Notes: generated from the letters alone by a model not told the origin. Positions 5,913 to 13,675 are shown, counted from the first letter of the stretch. The stretch is DNA of 22,592 nt from Treponema sp. UBA1747 (GCA_002315375.1 DCHR01000053.1:1-22592); one strand, 5' to 3'. A program made the numbers and translations.

Positions 5913-6344
5913 ATGCAATCAATTTATTTACTTGATACCAATATTATTTCTGAAGTAACTAAACCAAAACCAAATCAGAAAGTAGTCAGAAAGATTTTGG
6001 AAACAAGAAGCCTTTCTAAAATTGGTTCTGTAGGTTTCGAAGAAATGCTTTATGGAGTAAAAAAGCTTCCTGTATGCAAAAAACAGAGTGATTTATTTAC
6101 TTTCTGCATTGATTATGTTCAAAGAAATTACGAAATCCTTCCTTTTGATATTCATGCCAGCTGGATTCATTCTGATATTCGCGAGCGACTGGAAGCAAAA
6201 GGTAAAAAGGCTCCTTTAGCCGATTCCATGATAGCAGCTACTGCTATTGCAAATAATCTTGTGCTGGTAACCCGCAATGTAAAGGATTTTGATGAAATTC
6301 GCCAGGTATCGGCCCTGATGGTCGAGAATTGGTTTGATGAGTAA
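5913..6344 (+). CDS. vapC: VapC-type PIN-domain toxin ribonuclease
   Basis: This 143-residue protein is a complete PIN domain. The acidic residues expected for Mg-dependent RNA cleavage are present: Asp8 in LLDTNIISE, Glu43/Glu44 in GFEEMLYG, Asp104 in PLADSMIAATA, and the Asn122/Asp125 region in VTRNVKDFD. VapC toxins cut tRNA or rRNA when released from their antitoxin; the target here cannot be predicted. Its ATG follows the antitoxin stop with no spacer. The length is at the usual upper range of about 130-145. It ends at a terminator shared with the convergent kinase gene. Confidence 0.92.
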   Translation: MQSIYLLDTNIISEVTKPKPNQKVVRKILETRSLSKIGSVGFEEMLYGVKKLPVCKKQSDLFTFCIDYVQRNYEILPFDIHASWIHSDIRERLEAKGKKAPLADSMIAATAIANNLVLVTRNVKDFDEIRQVSALMVENWFDE

Positions 6345-6346
6345 AA

Positions 6347-6381
6347 AAAAGCCCGTTCTGAGTAAATCAGAACGGGCTTTT
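6347..6381. terminator. Bidirectional terminator between vapC and the FGGY kinase gene
   Basis: A perfect 15-bp stem, AAAAGCCCGTTCTGA against TCAGAACGGGCTTTT, with a GTAAA loop lies between two convergent genes. The A run on the left gives a T run on the minus strand and TTTT follows on the plus strand, so it can serve both. Confidence 0.9.
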
Positions 6382-6395
6382 CAATTTAAATCACA

Positions 6396-7883
6396 TTAAA
6401 CGTACAGAGGGCTTACCTGGTTCAGGATAACTTTGTAGTCTTCATATGCCTTATCATAAGCAGCAACATTTTCTGCGATTGGCATTGTTGTTTTGCTTTC
6501 GTCCAGTTCAACGTGTGCGTCTGCAATTTCAGCCATAGAAATTGTTTTTCCGGCTTTTGTTTCCAGACACCACAGAGCCTGAAGTGCTCCACCAAAAGCA
6601 GCAGCTTCTGAGTTTACAGGAACTTTTACAGGCAGGTTCAGGATGTCAGCAACAATCTGGCGCCATACAGGAGATTTTGCACCACCGCCAGTAAGGCGAA
6701 GTTCTTTAGCGTCGAAGCCAAGGGCTTTGAATCCGTCCAAACCACCGCGCATGCTGAATACTGCACTTTCAAGAGCAGCACGAGCAATGTTTGCACGTGA
6801 ACAGTTGGCATATGTCATACCTGTAATTGAAGCACGTCCGTGTGGCAGGTTAGGAGTTCTTTCACCGTTGAAGAATGGAAGAACGAATACACCGTCACAG
6901 CCTGGTTTTGCTTTTGCAGCTTCGTCGTCGAAGGCACGAACGTCCAGCTGGAACAGGTCGCGGATTTCTTCTGAAGCAACTGTACAGTTCATTGTACAAA
7001 GGAGTGGAAGGTATCCGTTTGTTGATGATGCGAATCCTGAGATTCCGTTTTCTGGATCAGCAACTGATTTGTCGTTGAAACCGTAAAGTGTTCCTGATGT
7101 ACCCATAGACATTGTCAGAGTTCCACCTTTTACACATCCAGTTCCGATGGCAGACATCATGTTGTCTCCACCACCGGCAGAAACAGGGATTCCTTCTGGG
7201 ATTCCGAATTTCTTAGCAGCTTCAGCATTTACGAAACCTGCTGGCTGGTCATCAGAAATGATTTTTGGCAGTTTTGCCAGAAGTCCTTCATCAATAAGGT
7301 TACATACCTTTTCTGACCATTTCTTTTCGATTGAATTGAAGATTGCTGTTCCTGAAGCATCACCACATTCCATTACGTAGTCGCCTGTAAGAGCGTAGTT
7401 GATGTAGTCATGTGGAAGCATGATGTAAGTAAGGGCAGCAAATGCTTCTGGCTTGTGACGTTTCAGCCAGAAGATTTTTGGAGCTGTGAAGCCTGGGAGC
7501 ATGAAGTTCTGAACGGCTTCAACCATTTTTTCTTTTCCGCCGATTGCTTCTGTAAGGATCTTACATTCTTCAGCTGTAGATGTATCGTTCCAGAGTTTTA
7601 CGTTGTAAAGTGCTTTTCCGTCTTTTCCAAGAGGAACAAATCCGTGCTGGTGTCCTGAAACACCGATAGCCTGGATAGAAGCGCGTCCTTCTGCAGAAAG
7701 TTTTCCGAAACATACGCTCAAAGCTTCATCGTACCATTCAACTTTCTGTTCACGTGTTCCGTCGTTTTCTGAAATGAGCTCCATAGGGCAGGCGCCGCTT
7801 TCAATAGTTTTTTTGTTTTCGTAATCGTAGAGTACAACTTTCATTGACTGTGTACCCATATCAATTCCGGCTACTGTTTTCAT
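6396..7883 (-). CDS. xylB: FGGY-family carbohydrate kinase, probably xylulokinase
   Basis: This 495-residue protein is a full-length FGGY kinase. The N-terminal GIDMGTQSMKVVLYD phosphate loop, GHQHGFVPLGKDG, VKLWNDTST, the GGGDNMMSAIGTG segment with the likely catalytic Asp, MSMGTSGTLYG, and RLTGGGAKSPVWRQI in the ATP-binding half are all present. The overall pattern is closest to xylulokinases, which phosphorylate D-xylulose to the 5-phosphate. FGGY specificity is hard to call from sequence; ribulose or fuculose kinase activity is possible, and a fucose isomerase gene lies at the left edge. An AAAGGA ribosome site precedes ATG. It is the second gene of an operon, 18 bp after a DUF4867 protein, which suggests that protein supplies or modifies its substrate. 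Confidence 0.85.
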   Translation of the reverse strand: MKTVAGIDMGTQSMKVVLYDYENKKTIESGACPMELISENDGTREQKVEWYDEALSVCFGKLSAEGRASIQAIGVSGHQHGFVPLGKDGKALYNVKLWNDTSTAEECKILTEAIGGKEKMVEAVQNFMLPGFTAPKIFWLKRHKPEAFAALTYIMLPHDYINYALTGDYVMECGDASGTAIFNSIEKKWSEKVCNLIDEGLLAKLPKIISDDQPAGFVNAEAAKKFGIPEGIPVSAGGGDNMMSAIGTGCVKGGTLTMSMGTSGTLYGFNDKSVADPENGISGFASSTNGYLPLLCTMNCTVASEEIRDLFQLDVRAFDDEAAKAKPGCDGVFVLPFFNGERTPNLPHGRASITGMTYANCSRANIARAALESAVFSMRGGLDGFKALGFDAKELRLTGGGAKSPVWRQIVADILNLPVKVPVNSEAAAFGGALQALWCLETKAGKTISMAEIADAHVELDESKTTMPIAENVAAYDKAYEDYKVILNQVSPLYV

Positions 7884-7901
7884 AAATATATCCTTTTTAA
7901 G

Positions 7902-8549
7902 TTAGTTTTTTGCCAAATCCAGGTTTGTGCCGATGAGGCCTACGAAGGCGCCGGCTTTGGCTTCTGTTGTGTCTGGGTGAGCGATGAGCCACTTGTTGCG
8001 TGCCCAAAGCAGTTTGTCTTCGAAATCAACTTCTTTAATAGCTGGTTTTTCTGTGTTTGTATCTTTTGGAAGAACGATGATTACACGGAAACCTTCTTTA
8101 GAAACTTCTCCGCCTTTTACAGCGTTACATGGAGCGTAGTGGAGTGTTGTTTCGTAAACCTGAACAACTGTTCCTTTTGGAACGTAGAATGCTTCTACAC
8201 AGTTTGTGTTCAGTTTGCCGTTTTTAACTGATTCAAGGGAAGCCAGCATCAGTACACAGTCATTTGAAGGGATGTTAAGTTCTGAACCGCGGTGCCATTC
8301 AAGACAGTTAAGCTTTGTGTTGTTACCGTTACAGTAACCGATCTGGATTGGCATTCCGCCGTAAGCATTTGTAGAGAAAACGTCTCCCATAAGAGCTTCC
8401 AGGTCTTTGTCGCTTGGTTCGTAGATTACTGCGTTTGCAGGTTTTTCTGTTTTTTCATCAAGTTTTGCAAGCAGGGCTGTTACATCATAACCTGTAAGAA
8501 CCTTACCGTATTTTTTGAATGAATGACTGAAAACTGATTTAATTTTCAT
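7902..8549 (-). CDS. DUF4867 family, cupin-like protein
   Basis: This 215-residue cytoplasmic protein matches what I know as DUF4867, a family without an assigned function. The centre looks like a metal-binding cupin barrel: GGMPIQIGYCNG, then LNCLEWHRGSELNI with a His-x3-Glu pair, then FYVPKGTVVQVYETTLHYAPC with a second His, a layout like cupin sugar isomerases and ureidoglycolate lyase. It is the first gene of the operon with the FGGY kinase. A sugar isomerase or epimerase role feeding the kinase is a reasonable guess and no more. AAGGAG precedes ATG at 8549. A good promoter lies at 8609-8636, and the leader carries an inverted repeat (8576-8590). Confidence 0.8.
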   Translation of the reverse strand: MKIKSVFSHSFKKYGKVLTGYDVTALLAKLDEKTEKPANAVIYEPSDKDLEALMGDVFSTNAYGGMPIQIGYCNGNNTKLNCLEWHRGSELNIPSNDCVLMLASLESVKNGKLNTNCVEAFYVPKGTVVQVYETTLHYAPCNAVKGGEVSKEGFRVIIVLPKDTNTEKPAIKEVDFEDKLLWARNKWLIAHPDTTEAKAGAFVGLIGTNLDLAKN

Positions 8550-8575
8550 TTTCGACTCCTTTTTATATCAGTTTG

Positions 8576-8590
8576 TGCCCAATACGGGCA
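8576..8590. promoter_or_regulatory. Operator-like inverted repeat in the DUF4867 leader
   Basis: TGCCC-AATAC-GGGCA is a perfect 5-bp inverted repeat with partly symmetric flanks. It lies about 20 bp downstream of the -10 box, a usual place for a sugar repressor to block transcription. No regulator gene is adjacent. Confidence 0.4.
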
Positions 8591-8608
8591 AATATACTTA
8601 TTTCTTCC

Positions 8609-8636
8609 ATTTTATTACAAAAAATCTATTAGTCAA
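8609..8636 (-). promoter_or_regulatory. Promoter of the DUF4867-kinase operon
   Basis: On the minus strand, TTGACT (8636-8631), a 16-bp spacer and TAAAAT (8614-8609) form a good sigma70-type promoter about 60 bp before the DUF4867 ATG. Confidence 0.75.
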
Positions 8637-8695
8637 ATTTGGGAAATCCCCTATATATTGAACATTTTTCCATAAACTTTTAATATTTGAGTTAT

Positions 8696-9223
8696 ATGAA
8701 TAATGTAAACGATTTAATAAGTGATTTTCTGGATAAAGATACAGTCAATGAACTGGCCAATTTCCTGAATAAAGCAGAAAAATTCGAAAAAGCAGCTGAT
8801 AAAATTGCTGTAGCCTTCGGATCAAAATCGGGATTTTCAAAAATTACTCCTGAAAATGCTGTTAAACTTTCACACAGTTTCAAAAACAACCTGACACTTC
8901 TTATTCAGAAGACCTGGGTTGAAAAATCTGATATCGCTCTTAAAGACAAGCTTCTTTACGAACTTGAACAGTTCTCTCTGGAAGACAAGAAAAAGTGGGC
9001 AGTACGCTATCCTGCATTCCTCGCTTTGATTGATGACGCAGTTTTCCTTATGTTTGGAAAACAGGCAAAATCAGAGGACTTCCTTGAGTATTCTCTTCGC
9101 ATTGACCCCGAATTCGGGATATTCTGGTGGTATGTTGGAAGCCTGCCAAAGGAATGTGACTGGTCAGAAGAAAAATGCCGTCTGGCAGTTCTGGTCGGAA
9201 TGTACTTCCTGGCAAATTACTAA
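8696..9223 (+). CDS. Hypothetical protein, no family recognised
   Basis: This gives 175 residues from ATG at 8696 (MNNVNDLISDFLDK). I preferred ATG over a TTG three codons upstream. The protein looks soluble and mostly helical, with a charged first half (LANFLNKAEKFEKAADKIAVAFG) and an aromatic C-terminal half (FGIFWWYVGSLPKECDW). No signal peptide, membrane span or catalytic motif is visible. Codon use resembles neighbouring genes and the open frame has no competitor of like quality, so I treat it as real. There is no Shine-Dalgarno site; a TAATAT box ends 9 nt before ATG. It is divergent from the DUF4867 operon and ends at a small hairpin repeat plus terminator, so it is monocistronic. Confidence 0.65.
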   Translation: MNNVNDLISDFLDKDTVNELANFLNKAEKFEKAADKIAVAFGSKSGFSKITPENAVKLSHSFKNNLTLLIQKTWVEKSDIALKDKLLYELEQFSLEDKKKWAVRYPAFLALIDDAVFLMFGKQAKSEDFLEYSLRIDPEFGIFWWYVGSLPKECDWSEEKCRLAVLVGMYFLANY

Positions 9224-9224
9224 C

Positions 9225-9242
9225 TCTCGACTTCACTCGAGA
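9225..9242. repeat. TCTCGA/TCGAGA hairpin repeat
   Basis: TCTCGA (9225-9230) and TCGAGA (9237-9242) enclose CTTCAC and are followed by TGACA. It begins one base after a stop codon. Very similar strings occur, in my memory, as dispersed intergenic repeats in several bacterial genomes; this is unchecked. Confidence 0.45.
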
Positions 9243-9246
9243 TGAC

Positions 9247-9276
9247 AAGGCTTCCCGAATGAGGAAGCTTTTTTTA
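9247..9276 (+). terminator. Terminator after the hypothetical gene
   Basis: GCTTCC (9250-9255) pairs with GGAAGC (9263-9268) around a 7-nt loop, followed by seven or more Ts. It ends only about 4 bp before the proA ribosome site, so little room is left for a separate proA promoter. Confidence 0.8.
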
Positions 9277-9289
9277 TTTGGAGACGAAA

Positions 9290-10720
9290 ATGGATTTGAA
9301 TTCAATTTGTAAAACACTCAGAGCAGGAACCAATGCCCTGGCTCTTCAGACTGCTAGTCAGAAAAACAAGGCTTTGTCGGCTGTCGTTGAGGAAATTAAA
9401 AATCAGAAAGATCAGATTCTGGCAGCAAATGCTCTTGATGTTCAGAAGGCCCGGAATGGGGGAATGTCTGAAAGTCTTGTTGACCGTCTTTCTCTGGATG
9501 ATAAAAAAATTGCAGGAATTATCGAAAGTATAAATCAGGTTATTGCACAGACAGATCCTATTGGTGAAGAAATCGGCGGATGGAAAACTCCTAATGGATT
9601 AACAATCCGTCAGGTTCGCGTTCCGGTTGGAGTTGTGGCCATTATTTATGAAAGCCGTCCAAACGTTACAGCTGATGCGTTCTGTCTTTCCTATAAAAGC
9701 GGCAATGCTATTCTCCTCCGAGGATCTTCATCAGCCTTGAACTCAAACCGGGCAATTGTTAAAGCAATTAAAGATGGTCTTGCCTCAGTTGAAGGCGGAG
9801 TTCCTGAAGCAATTGAACTTGCTCCATGTGAAAGTCATGACGAAGTAAAACAGATTCTGACTGCAGTCGGAAAAATAGATATGGCACTTCCACGCGGCGG
9901 TGCAAAACTTATAAAGATGGTTGTAGAAACTGCAAAGGTTCCTGTAATCGAAACAGGAAGCGGAGTCTGCCATCTTTACATCGATGAATCAGCAGATCTG
10001 GAAATGGCTTGCCGTATTGCAAAAAATGCAAAAATGCAGAGACCAGGTGTTTGTAATGCCATCGAATGTATTGTAGTGAATAAAAAAATTGCAAAGGATT
10101 TCATTCCGAAACTTGCAGAAACCTTTGACGGAAAAGTTAAAATTCATGCAGACAGTCCAAGTATGAGAATCTTCCAGAAATATCTCATAAATACTCTTGG
10201 TCCTGTTGAAAATCCTGAACCGGAAATTCAGGAACCGGTCTCTGCTGCAGAACCGGAAGCCGAAGATGTTCTTTCAATTTCCGGACTCGAAGACATTCTT
10301 GGGATTGCAGGAGAAGAAGTACTTTCTGAAACAAGAAAAACGGGACTTACGGCACCTGAGGTAGACTGGCTTGTACCGGCTGCCAGAAAAGATTTTGGAT
10401 TTGAATTCCTGGATTTTGAATGTGCAGTAAAAACTGTAGGTTCCCTTGATGAAGCAGTTGAATATATTAACAGTCACAATACAAAGCATTCTGAATCCAT
10501 AATTACAAATGACAGAAACAGAGCCCGTGAATTCCAGAACAGAATTGATGCATCCTGCGTTTACGTAAATGCTTCAACACGTTTTACAGATGGCGGCGAA
10601 TTCGGTTTTGGTGCAGAACTTGGAATCAGTACACAGAAACTTCATGCCCGTGGACCAATGGGAATTAAAGCGCTTACTACAACCAAATACCTGATCGACG
10701 GCGACGGACAGATCAGATAA
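9290..10720 (+). CDS. proA: Gamma-glutamyl phosphate reductase with an acidic insertion
   Basis: This 476-residue protein reduces gamma-glutamyl phosphate to glutamate semialdehyde in proline synthesis. It has the aldehyde-dehydrogenase-like fold: GVVAIIYESRPNVTADAF, GNAILLRGSSSALNSN, DMALPRGGAKLI, the catalytic Cys255 in RPGVCNAIE, and the C-terminal NASTRFTDGGEFGFGAELGI, STQKLHARGPMG and final GDGQIR. Usual length is about 410-420. The excess lies in one place, about residues 297-352 between KIHADSPSM and APEVDW, a Glu/Pro-rich stretch; the frame is intact on both sides, so it is an insertion and not a frameshift. Start: ATG at 9290 with GGAG 6 nt upstream, in preference to an in-frame TTG at 9278. 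It is the first gene of proA-proB-pncC, the reverse of the usual proBA order. Confidence 0.95.
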   Translation: MDLNSICKTLRAGTNALALQTASQKNKALSAVVEEIKNQKDQILAANALDVQKARNGGMSESLVDRLSLDDKKIAGIIESINQVIAQTDPIGEEIGGWKTPNGLTIRQVRVPVGVVAIIYESRPNVTADAFCLSYKSGNAILLRGSSSALNSNRAIVKAIKDGLASVEGGVPEAIELAPCESHDEVKQILTAVGKIDMALPRGGAKLIKMVVETAKVPVIETGSGVCHLYIDESADLEMACRIAKNAKMQRPGVCNAIECIVVNKKIAKDFIPKLAETFDGKVKIHADSPSMRIFQKYLINTLGPVENPEPEIQEPVSAAEPEAEDVLSISGLEDILGIAGEEVLSETRKTGLTAPEVDWLVPAARKDFGFEFLDFECAVKTVGSLDEAVEYINSHNTKHSESIITNDRNRAREFQNRIDASCVYVNASTRFTDGGEFGFGAELGISTQKLHARGPMGIKALTTTKYLIDGDGQIR

Positions 10721-10736
10721 TCAGAGGGAAAAAAAT

Positions 10737-11558
10737 ATGAGTGAAAATATTTCAGTATCGAACAGTATTAATATTTCAAAAATCCTGAAATCTTCAAGAA
10801 AAATTGTAATTAAAATCGGAAGCAACACCCTGGCAAAAGCTGATGGTACACAGAACACAGAATTCATGCAGAGCTTTGCCCGTCAGTGCAAAGGTCTCAT
10901 TGATATGGGAAAACAGGTTGTAGTTGTTTCTTCCGGGGCTCAGGTTTCTGGAGTTTCGACACTTAAGGAATGGGCTCGTAAAAAGGATGTTCATTTCCGC
11001 CAGGCTCTTTGTGCTATCGGACAGGTTGAATTGATGACTCAGTGGAGAAAAGCTTTTGCAGAGCAGGGACTTCATATCGGTCAGTTGCTTTTTACAAAAG
11101 AAGATTTTGAAAATGATCATCGTTCCCTGAATATCCGCAACACACTTTTTACTCTGGCAGATGAAGGTGCTGTTCCAATCATCAATGAAAATGACTCGGT
11201 ATCTACAGATGAATTTGCCATCGGTGATAACGATAACCTTTCGGCCCTTACAGCAATTCTCTGGAGTGCAGACCTTCTGATTCTTTTCAGTGACATTGAC
11301 GGAATATATACAGACAATCCAAAAACAAATCCTGATGCAAAACTTATTGAAACTGTAACTGACATTAAAGCTCTGCGTTCGGGAATTACTATTGGAAATA
11401 CAAATGCATTCGGGACCGGCGGAATTGAAACAAAAATTCAGGCGGCCGAAAAAACAACAAGTTACGGAATTCCTCTTCTTCTGGCCAATGGTTCCCAGGA
11501 AAATATTCTGGAAAACCTGGTAAACGGAAAAGCAAACGGAACAATCTTCCTGGCATAA
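10737..11558 (+). CDS. proB: Glutamate 5-kinase, short form without PUA domain
   Basis: This 273-residue protein is an amino-acid kinase that phosphorylates glutamate at the gamma-carboxyl, the first step of proline synthesis. Motifs are KIVIKIGSNTLA at the nucleotide site, VVVSSGAQVSG, INENDSVSTDEFAIGDNDNL at the glutamate site, LFSDIDGIYTDNP and GTGGIETKIQAAEK. The C-terminal PUA domain of the long (about 365-residue) form is absent; the short form is normal in several bacterial groups. The first 18 residues (MSENISVSNS...) are a polar extension before the fold. AGAGGG precedes ATG, and the gene begins 16 bp after proA. Its TAA stop overlaps the ATG of pncC by one base (TAATG). Proline feedback normally acts on this enzyme. 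Confidence 0.95.
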   Translation: MSENISVSNSINISKILKSSRKIVIKIGSNTLAKADGTQNTEFMQSFARQCKGLIDMGKQVVVVSSGAQVSGVSTLKEWARKKDVHFRQALCAIGQVELMTQWRKAFAEQGLHIGQLLFTKEDFENDHRSLNIRNTLFTLADEGAVPIINENDSVSTDEFAIGDNDNLSALTAILWSADLLILFSDIDGIYTDNPKTNPDAKLIETVTDIKALRSGITIGNTNAFGTGGIETKIQAAEKTTSYGIPLLLANGSQENILENLVNGKANGTIFLA

Positions 11559-12046
11559 TGAATTATTCAGAAGCAGTTACAAAAAAATTAATCGCAAGCA
11601 GCCTTACAATTTCCTTTATGGAGTCCTGCACTTCGGGGCTCCTGGCTTCCATGTTCACAGATACAGAAGGAGCTTCAAAGGTTTTTACCGGAAGTCTTGT
11701 GACTTATTCAAACGAACAGAAAATAAAAGCGGGAGTAAATCCGGATGTCATTTCCGGCTTCGGAGTATACTCTGCAGAATGTGCCCGTGAAATGGCGGCG
11801 ACTGCACAGAAAATCTACAGCACTGATATTGCCGTAGGCATAACCGGAACTACCGGAAATGTGGATCCAAACAATCCCGACTCCGTTCAGGGGGAAGCTT
11901 TCTTCTGCATCCATATAAAAGACAAATCCTACGATTTCCACATCCAGAAAAACGTTGCCTCCATGACCCGCCAAGAAATAAAATCCTTCTACGCCCATAA
12001 GGTTTATGAAGAATTAAATGCTTTGATTAAATCTGTGGTTATATAA
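11558..12046 (+). CDS. pncC: CinA C-terminal domain protein (nicotinamide-nucleotide amidase)
   Basis: This 162-residue protein is the stand-alone CinA C-terminal domain, PncC type. The family deamidates nicotinamide mononucleotide to nicotinate mononucleotide in NAD recycling. Visible motifs are the SFMESCTSGLLASM active-site segment (the usual form is ESCTGG; here Gly is replaced by Ser), FTGSLVTYSNEQK, GVYSAECAREMA and VGITGTTGNVDP with VQGEAFF. The substitution in the first motif is next to the catalytic serine/threonine cluster and may be neutral. It overlaps the proB stop by one base, so it depends on proB translation. A physiological link to proline synthesis is not evident, so this may simply be a convenience operon. 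The gene runs up to the large palindromic element. Confidence 0.88.
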   Translation: MNYSEAVTKKLIASSLTISFMESCTSGLLASMFTDTEGASKVFTGSLVTYSNEQKIKAGVNPDVISGFGVYSAECAREMAATAQKIYSTDIAVGITGTTGNVDPNNPDSVQGEAFFCIHIKDKSYDFHIQKNVASMTRQEIKSFYAHKVYEELNALIKSVVI

Positions 12047-12048
12047 AT

Positions 12049-12268
12049 CGTACATATAAATCAGACATTATTAATTTAAGTGAAAAAAATTATGTAAATA
12101 CAAAGCAAATAACACGCGAGCAAAAACAATGGAGTACCGTGGGCAAGGAGCGAGCGAAGCGAACGACGGGGACCCGCGGGAGGCCTCCATTGTTTATTGC
12201 GGGAGTGTTATTTGTTTTTGAGGTAACATATTTTTCTTAGTAATAAAAGTGTTTGATTTATATGTACG
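12049..12268. repeat. Nested inverted-repeat element of about 220 bp
   Basis: This fills most of the 279-bp gap between pncC and the MATE gene. Outer arms: CGTACATATAAATCA (12049-12063) and its exact complement TGATTTATATGTACG (12254-12268), 15 bp. Middle arms: CAAATAACAC (12106-12115) with GTGTTATTTG (12205-12214). Inner arms: AAACAATGGAG (12124-12134) with CTCCATTGTTT (12185-12195). The parts between also pair imperfectly. The top (12135-12184) is very GC-rich, with GGAGCGAGCGAAGCGAACGA, while the arms are AT-rich. No open frame is present. It resembles a small non-autonomous mobile element or a structured RNA. It may also act as a transcription barrier between the two genes. Confidence 0.8.
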
Positions 12269-12313
12269 TTTGAATTAAACTTCTGCTTTATTCAAACAAT
12301 TTCCTTTATAGGT

Positions 12314-12319
12314 TATTAT
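12314..12319 (+). promoter_or_regulatory. Candidate -10 box of the MATE gene (leaderless start)
   Basis: TATTAT is followed by six bases and then ATG, with no Shine-Dalgarno site. A weak -35 candidate, TTCAAA (12291-12296), lies 17 bp upstream. Confidence 0.5.
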
Positions 12320-12325
12320 TTCATC

Positions 12326-13654
12326 ATGAAACTTAAAGGCTTTTATTCATCACTTATCGCTATTGCAATTCCGGTTATGCTGCAAAACCTGCTTCAGACT
12401 TTTGTTAATATGCTTGATACAATCATGATCGGCAGACTTGGCAGTATTGAGATTGCGGCGGTAGGACTTGGGAACCAGGTGTTCTTTGTTCTGAATATGG
12501 TCCTTTTCGGTATTTCTTCCGGCGGTGGTGTTTTTATTGCACAGTACTGGGGAAAGAAAGAAATCTCTGGCATAAAAAAATCTCTTGGTATTATGATTAC
12601 TCTTTCAACCGGAGTTGCAGCAATCTTTACGGTTTTTTGTCTGGTTATTCCTCATCAGATTCTTCACTTATACTCTCCTGATCCCGACGTAATAAAAGTG
12701 GGAGGGGATTATCTCCGTCTGGTTTGTTTGAGTTATATTCCTACTGCTTTGACCTTTGCTTATACACATGCTTTCAGGGGAACAGAAAGAGTAAAACTGC
12801 CTCTGGTGTGTACAAGTCTTTCCCTTGTAACAAATGCCCTTACAAACTACATTCTGATTTTTATCGTGGGATGGGGAGTAAAAGGGGCAGCCCTTGCTAC
12901 ACTTTTTTCCCGTGTTGTTGAACTGATAATTATTCTTTCATGGTCATATGGGCATAAGTATGAAGCCTGCGGAAATCTAAAGGAACTTATCAGTTTTGAC
13001 TGGGTATTCATCGGCAAGTTTGTAAAGATTGCCTTACCGGTAATTTTAAACGAAACAATGTGGGGACTTGGAATTACCGTTACAAATGCAATCTATGCTC
13101 ATGCAGGAACTGATGCAATTACAGCCGTTAATATTACCGGAACAATCAGCCAGCTGACCTGGGTATTCTGTATGGGATTCGGTAACGGTATGAGTGTAAT
13201 TATCGGGAAGAAAATCGGGGAAGGGAAAACGGAAATTGCTCAGGGGTATGCAAAACGTTCCCTATGGTTTATGCCTTCGGTAGGAGCCGTAATGGGATTA
13301 TGTCTGTGGCCTTTGTCATATCTTCTGCCTGTTTTTTTCAACGTAAGTCCAGAAATAATTAAGACTGCAAAAAGTATGCTTGTAGTTCTGATGTTCTGTT
13401 ATCCTTTCAATTCTTCCTGTATGAACTGGGTTGTAGGTGTATGCCGTGCAGGCGGAGATACAATTTTTTCTGCCGTTGCAGAACTGGTTACAATGTGGGG
13501 ATACGCAGTTCCGGTCGGCTTCCTTGCAACCTTTGTTTTCGGACTGCCGGTTGTGTGGATTTACATCTGCATTTCATCAGAAAATGTTCTGAAAACAATA
13601 ATAGGTCTAATCCGCGTGCTTAGTGGAAAATGGCTTCACGACGTAACAAGATAA
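12326..13654 (+). CDS. MATE family efflux transporter
   Basis: This 442-residue protein has about twelve hydrophobic segments arranged as two MATE repeats. The N-terminal PVMLQNLLQTFVNMLDTIMIGRLG with AAVGLGNQ is diagnostic, and the second half restarts with IALPVILNETMWGLG. MATE transporters sit in the cytoplasmic membrane and export cationic drugs or metabolites in exchange for Na+ or H+. The substrate cannot be inferred. Length is typical (440-460). No Shine-Dalgarno site is visible; a TATTAT box 6 nt before ATG suggests a leaderless transcript. The next gene starts 21 bp after its stop and has its own strong ribosome site, so the two are probably co-transcribed. The palindromic element lies immediately upstream. 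Confidence 0.92.
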   Translation: MKLKGFYSSLIAIAIPVMLQNLLQTFVNMLDTIMIGRLGSIEIAAVGLGNQVFFVLNMVLFGISSGGGVFIAQYWGKKEISGIKKSLGIMITLSTGVAAIFTVFCLVIPHQILHLYSPDPDVIKVGGDYLRLVCLSYIPTALTFAYTHAFRGTERVKLPLVCTSLSLVTNALTNYILIFIVGWGVKGAALATLFSRVVELIIILSWSYGHKYEACGNLKELISFDWVFIGKFVKIALPVILNETMWGLGITVTNAIYAHAGTDAITAVNITGTISQLTWVFCMGFGNGMSVIIGKKIGEGKTEIAQGYAKRSLWFMPSVGAVMGLCLWPLSYLLPVFFNVSPEIIKTAKSMLVVLMFCYPFNSSCMNWVVGVCRAGGDTIFSAVAELVTMWGYAVPVGFLATFVFGLPVVWIYICISSENVLKTIIGLIRVLSGKWLHDVTR

Positions 13655-13675
13655 AAAATTCCAGGAGGTTTCATT

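Noticed and set aside
10274..10489. Possible frameshift explaining the extra length of proA
   Set aside because: The frame is continuous and both flanks match ProA in the same frame, so it is an insertion.
12135..12184. GC-rich crown read as a tRNA or small ORF
   Set aside because: No cloverleaf or anticodon arm can be drawn and no open frame of useful length exists.
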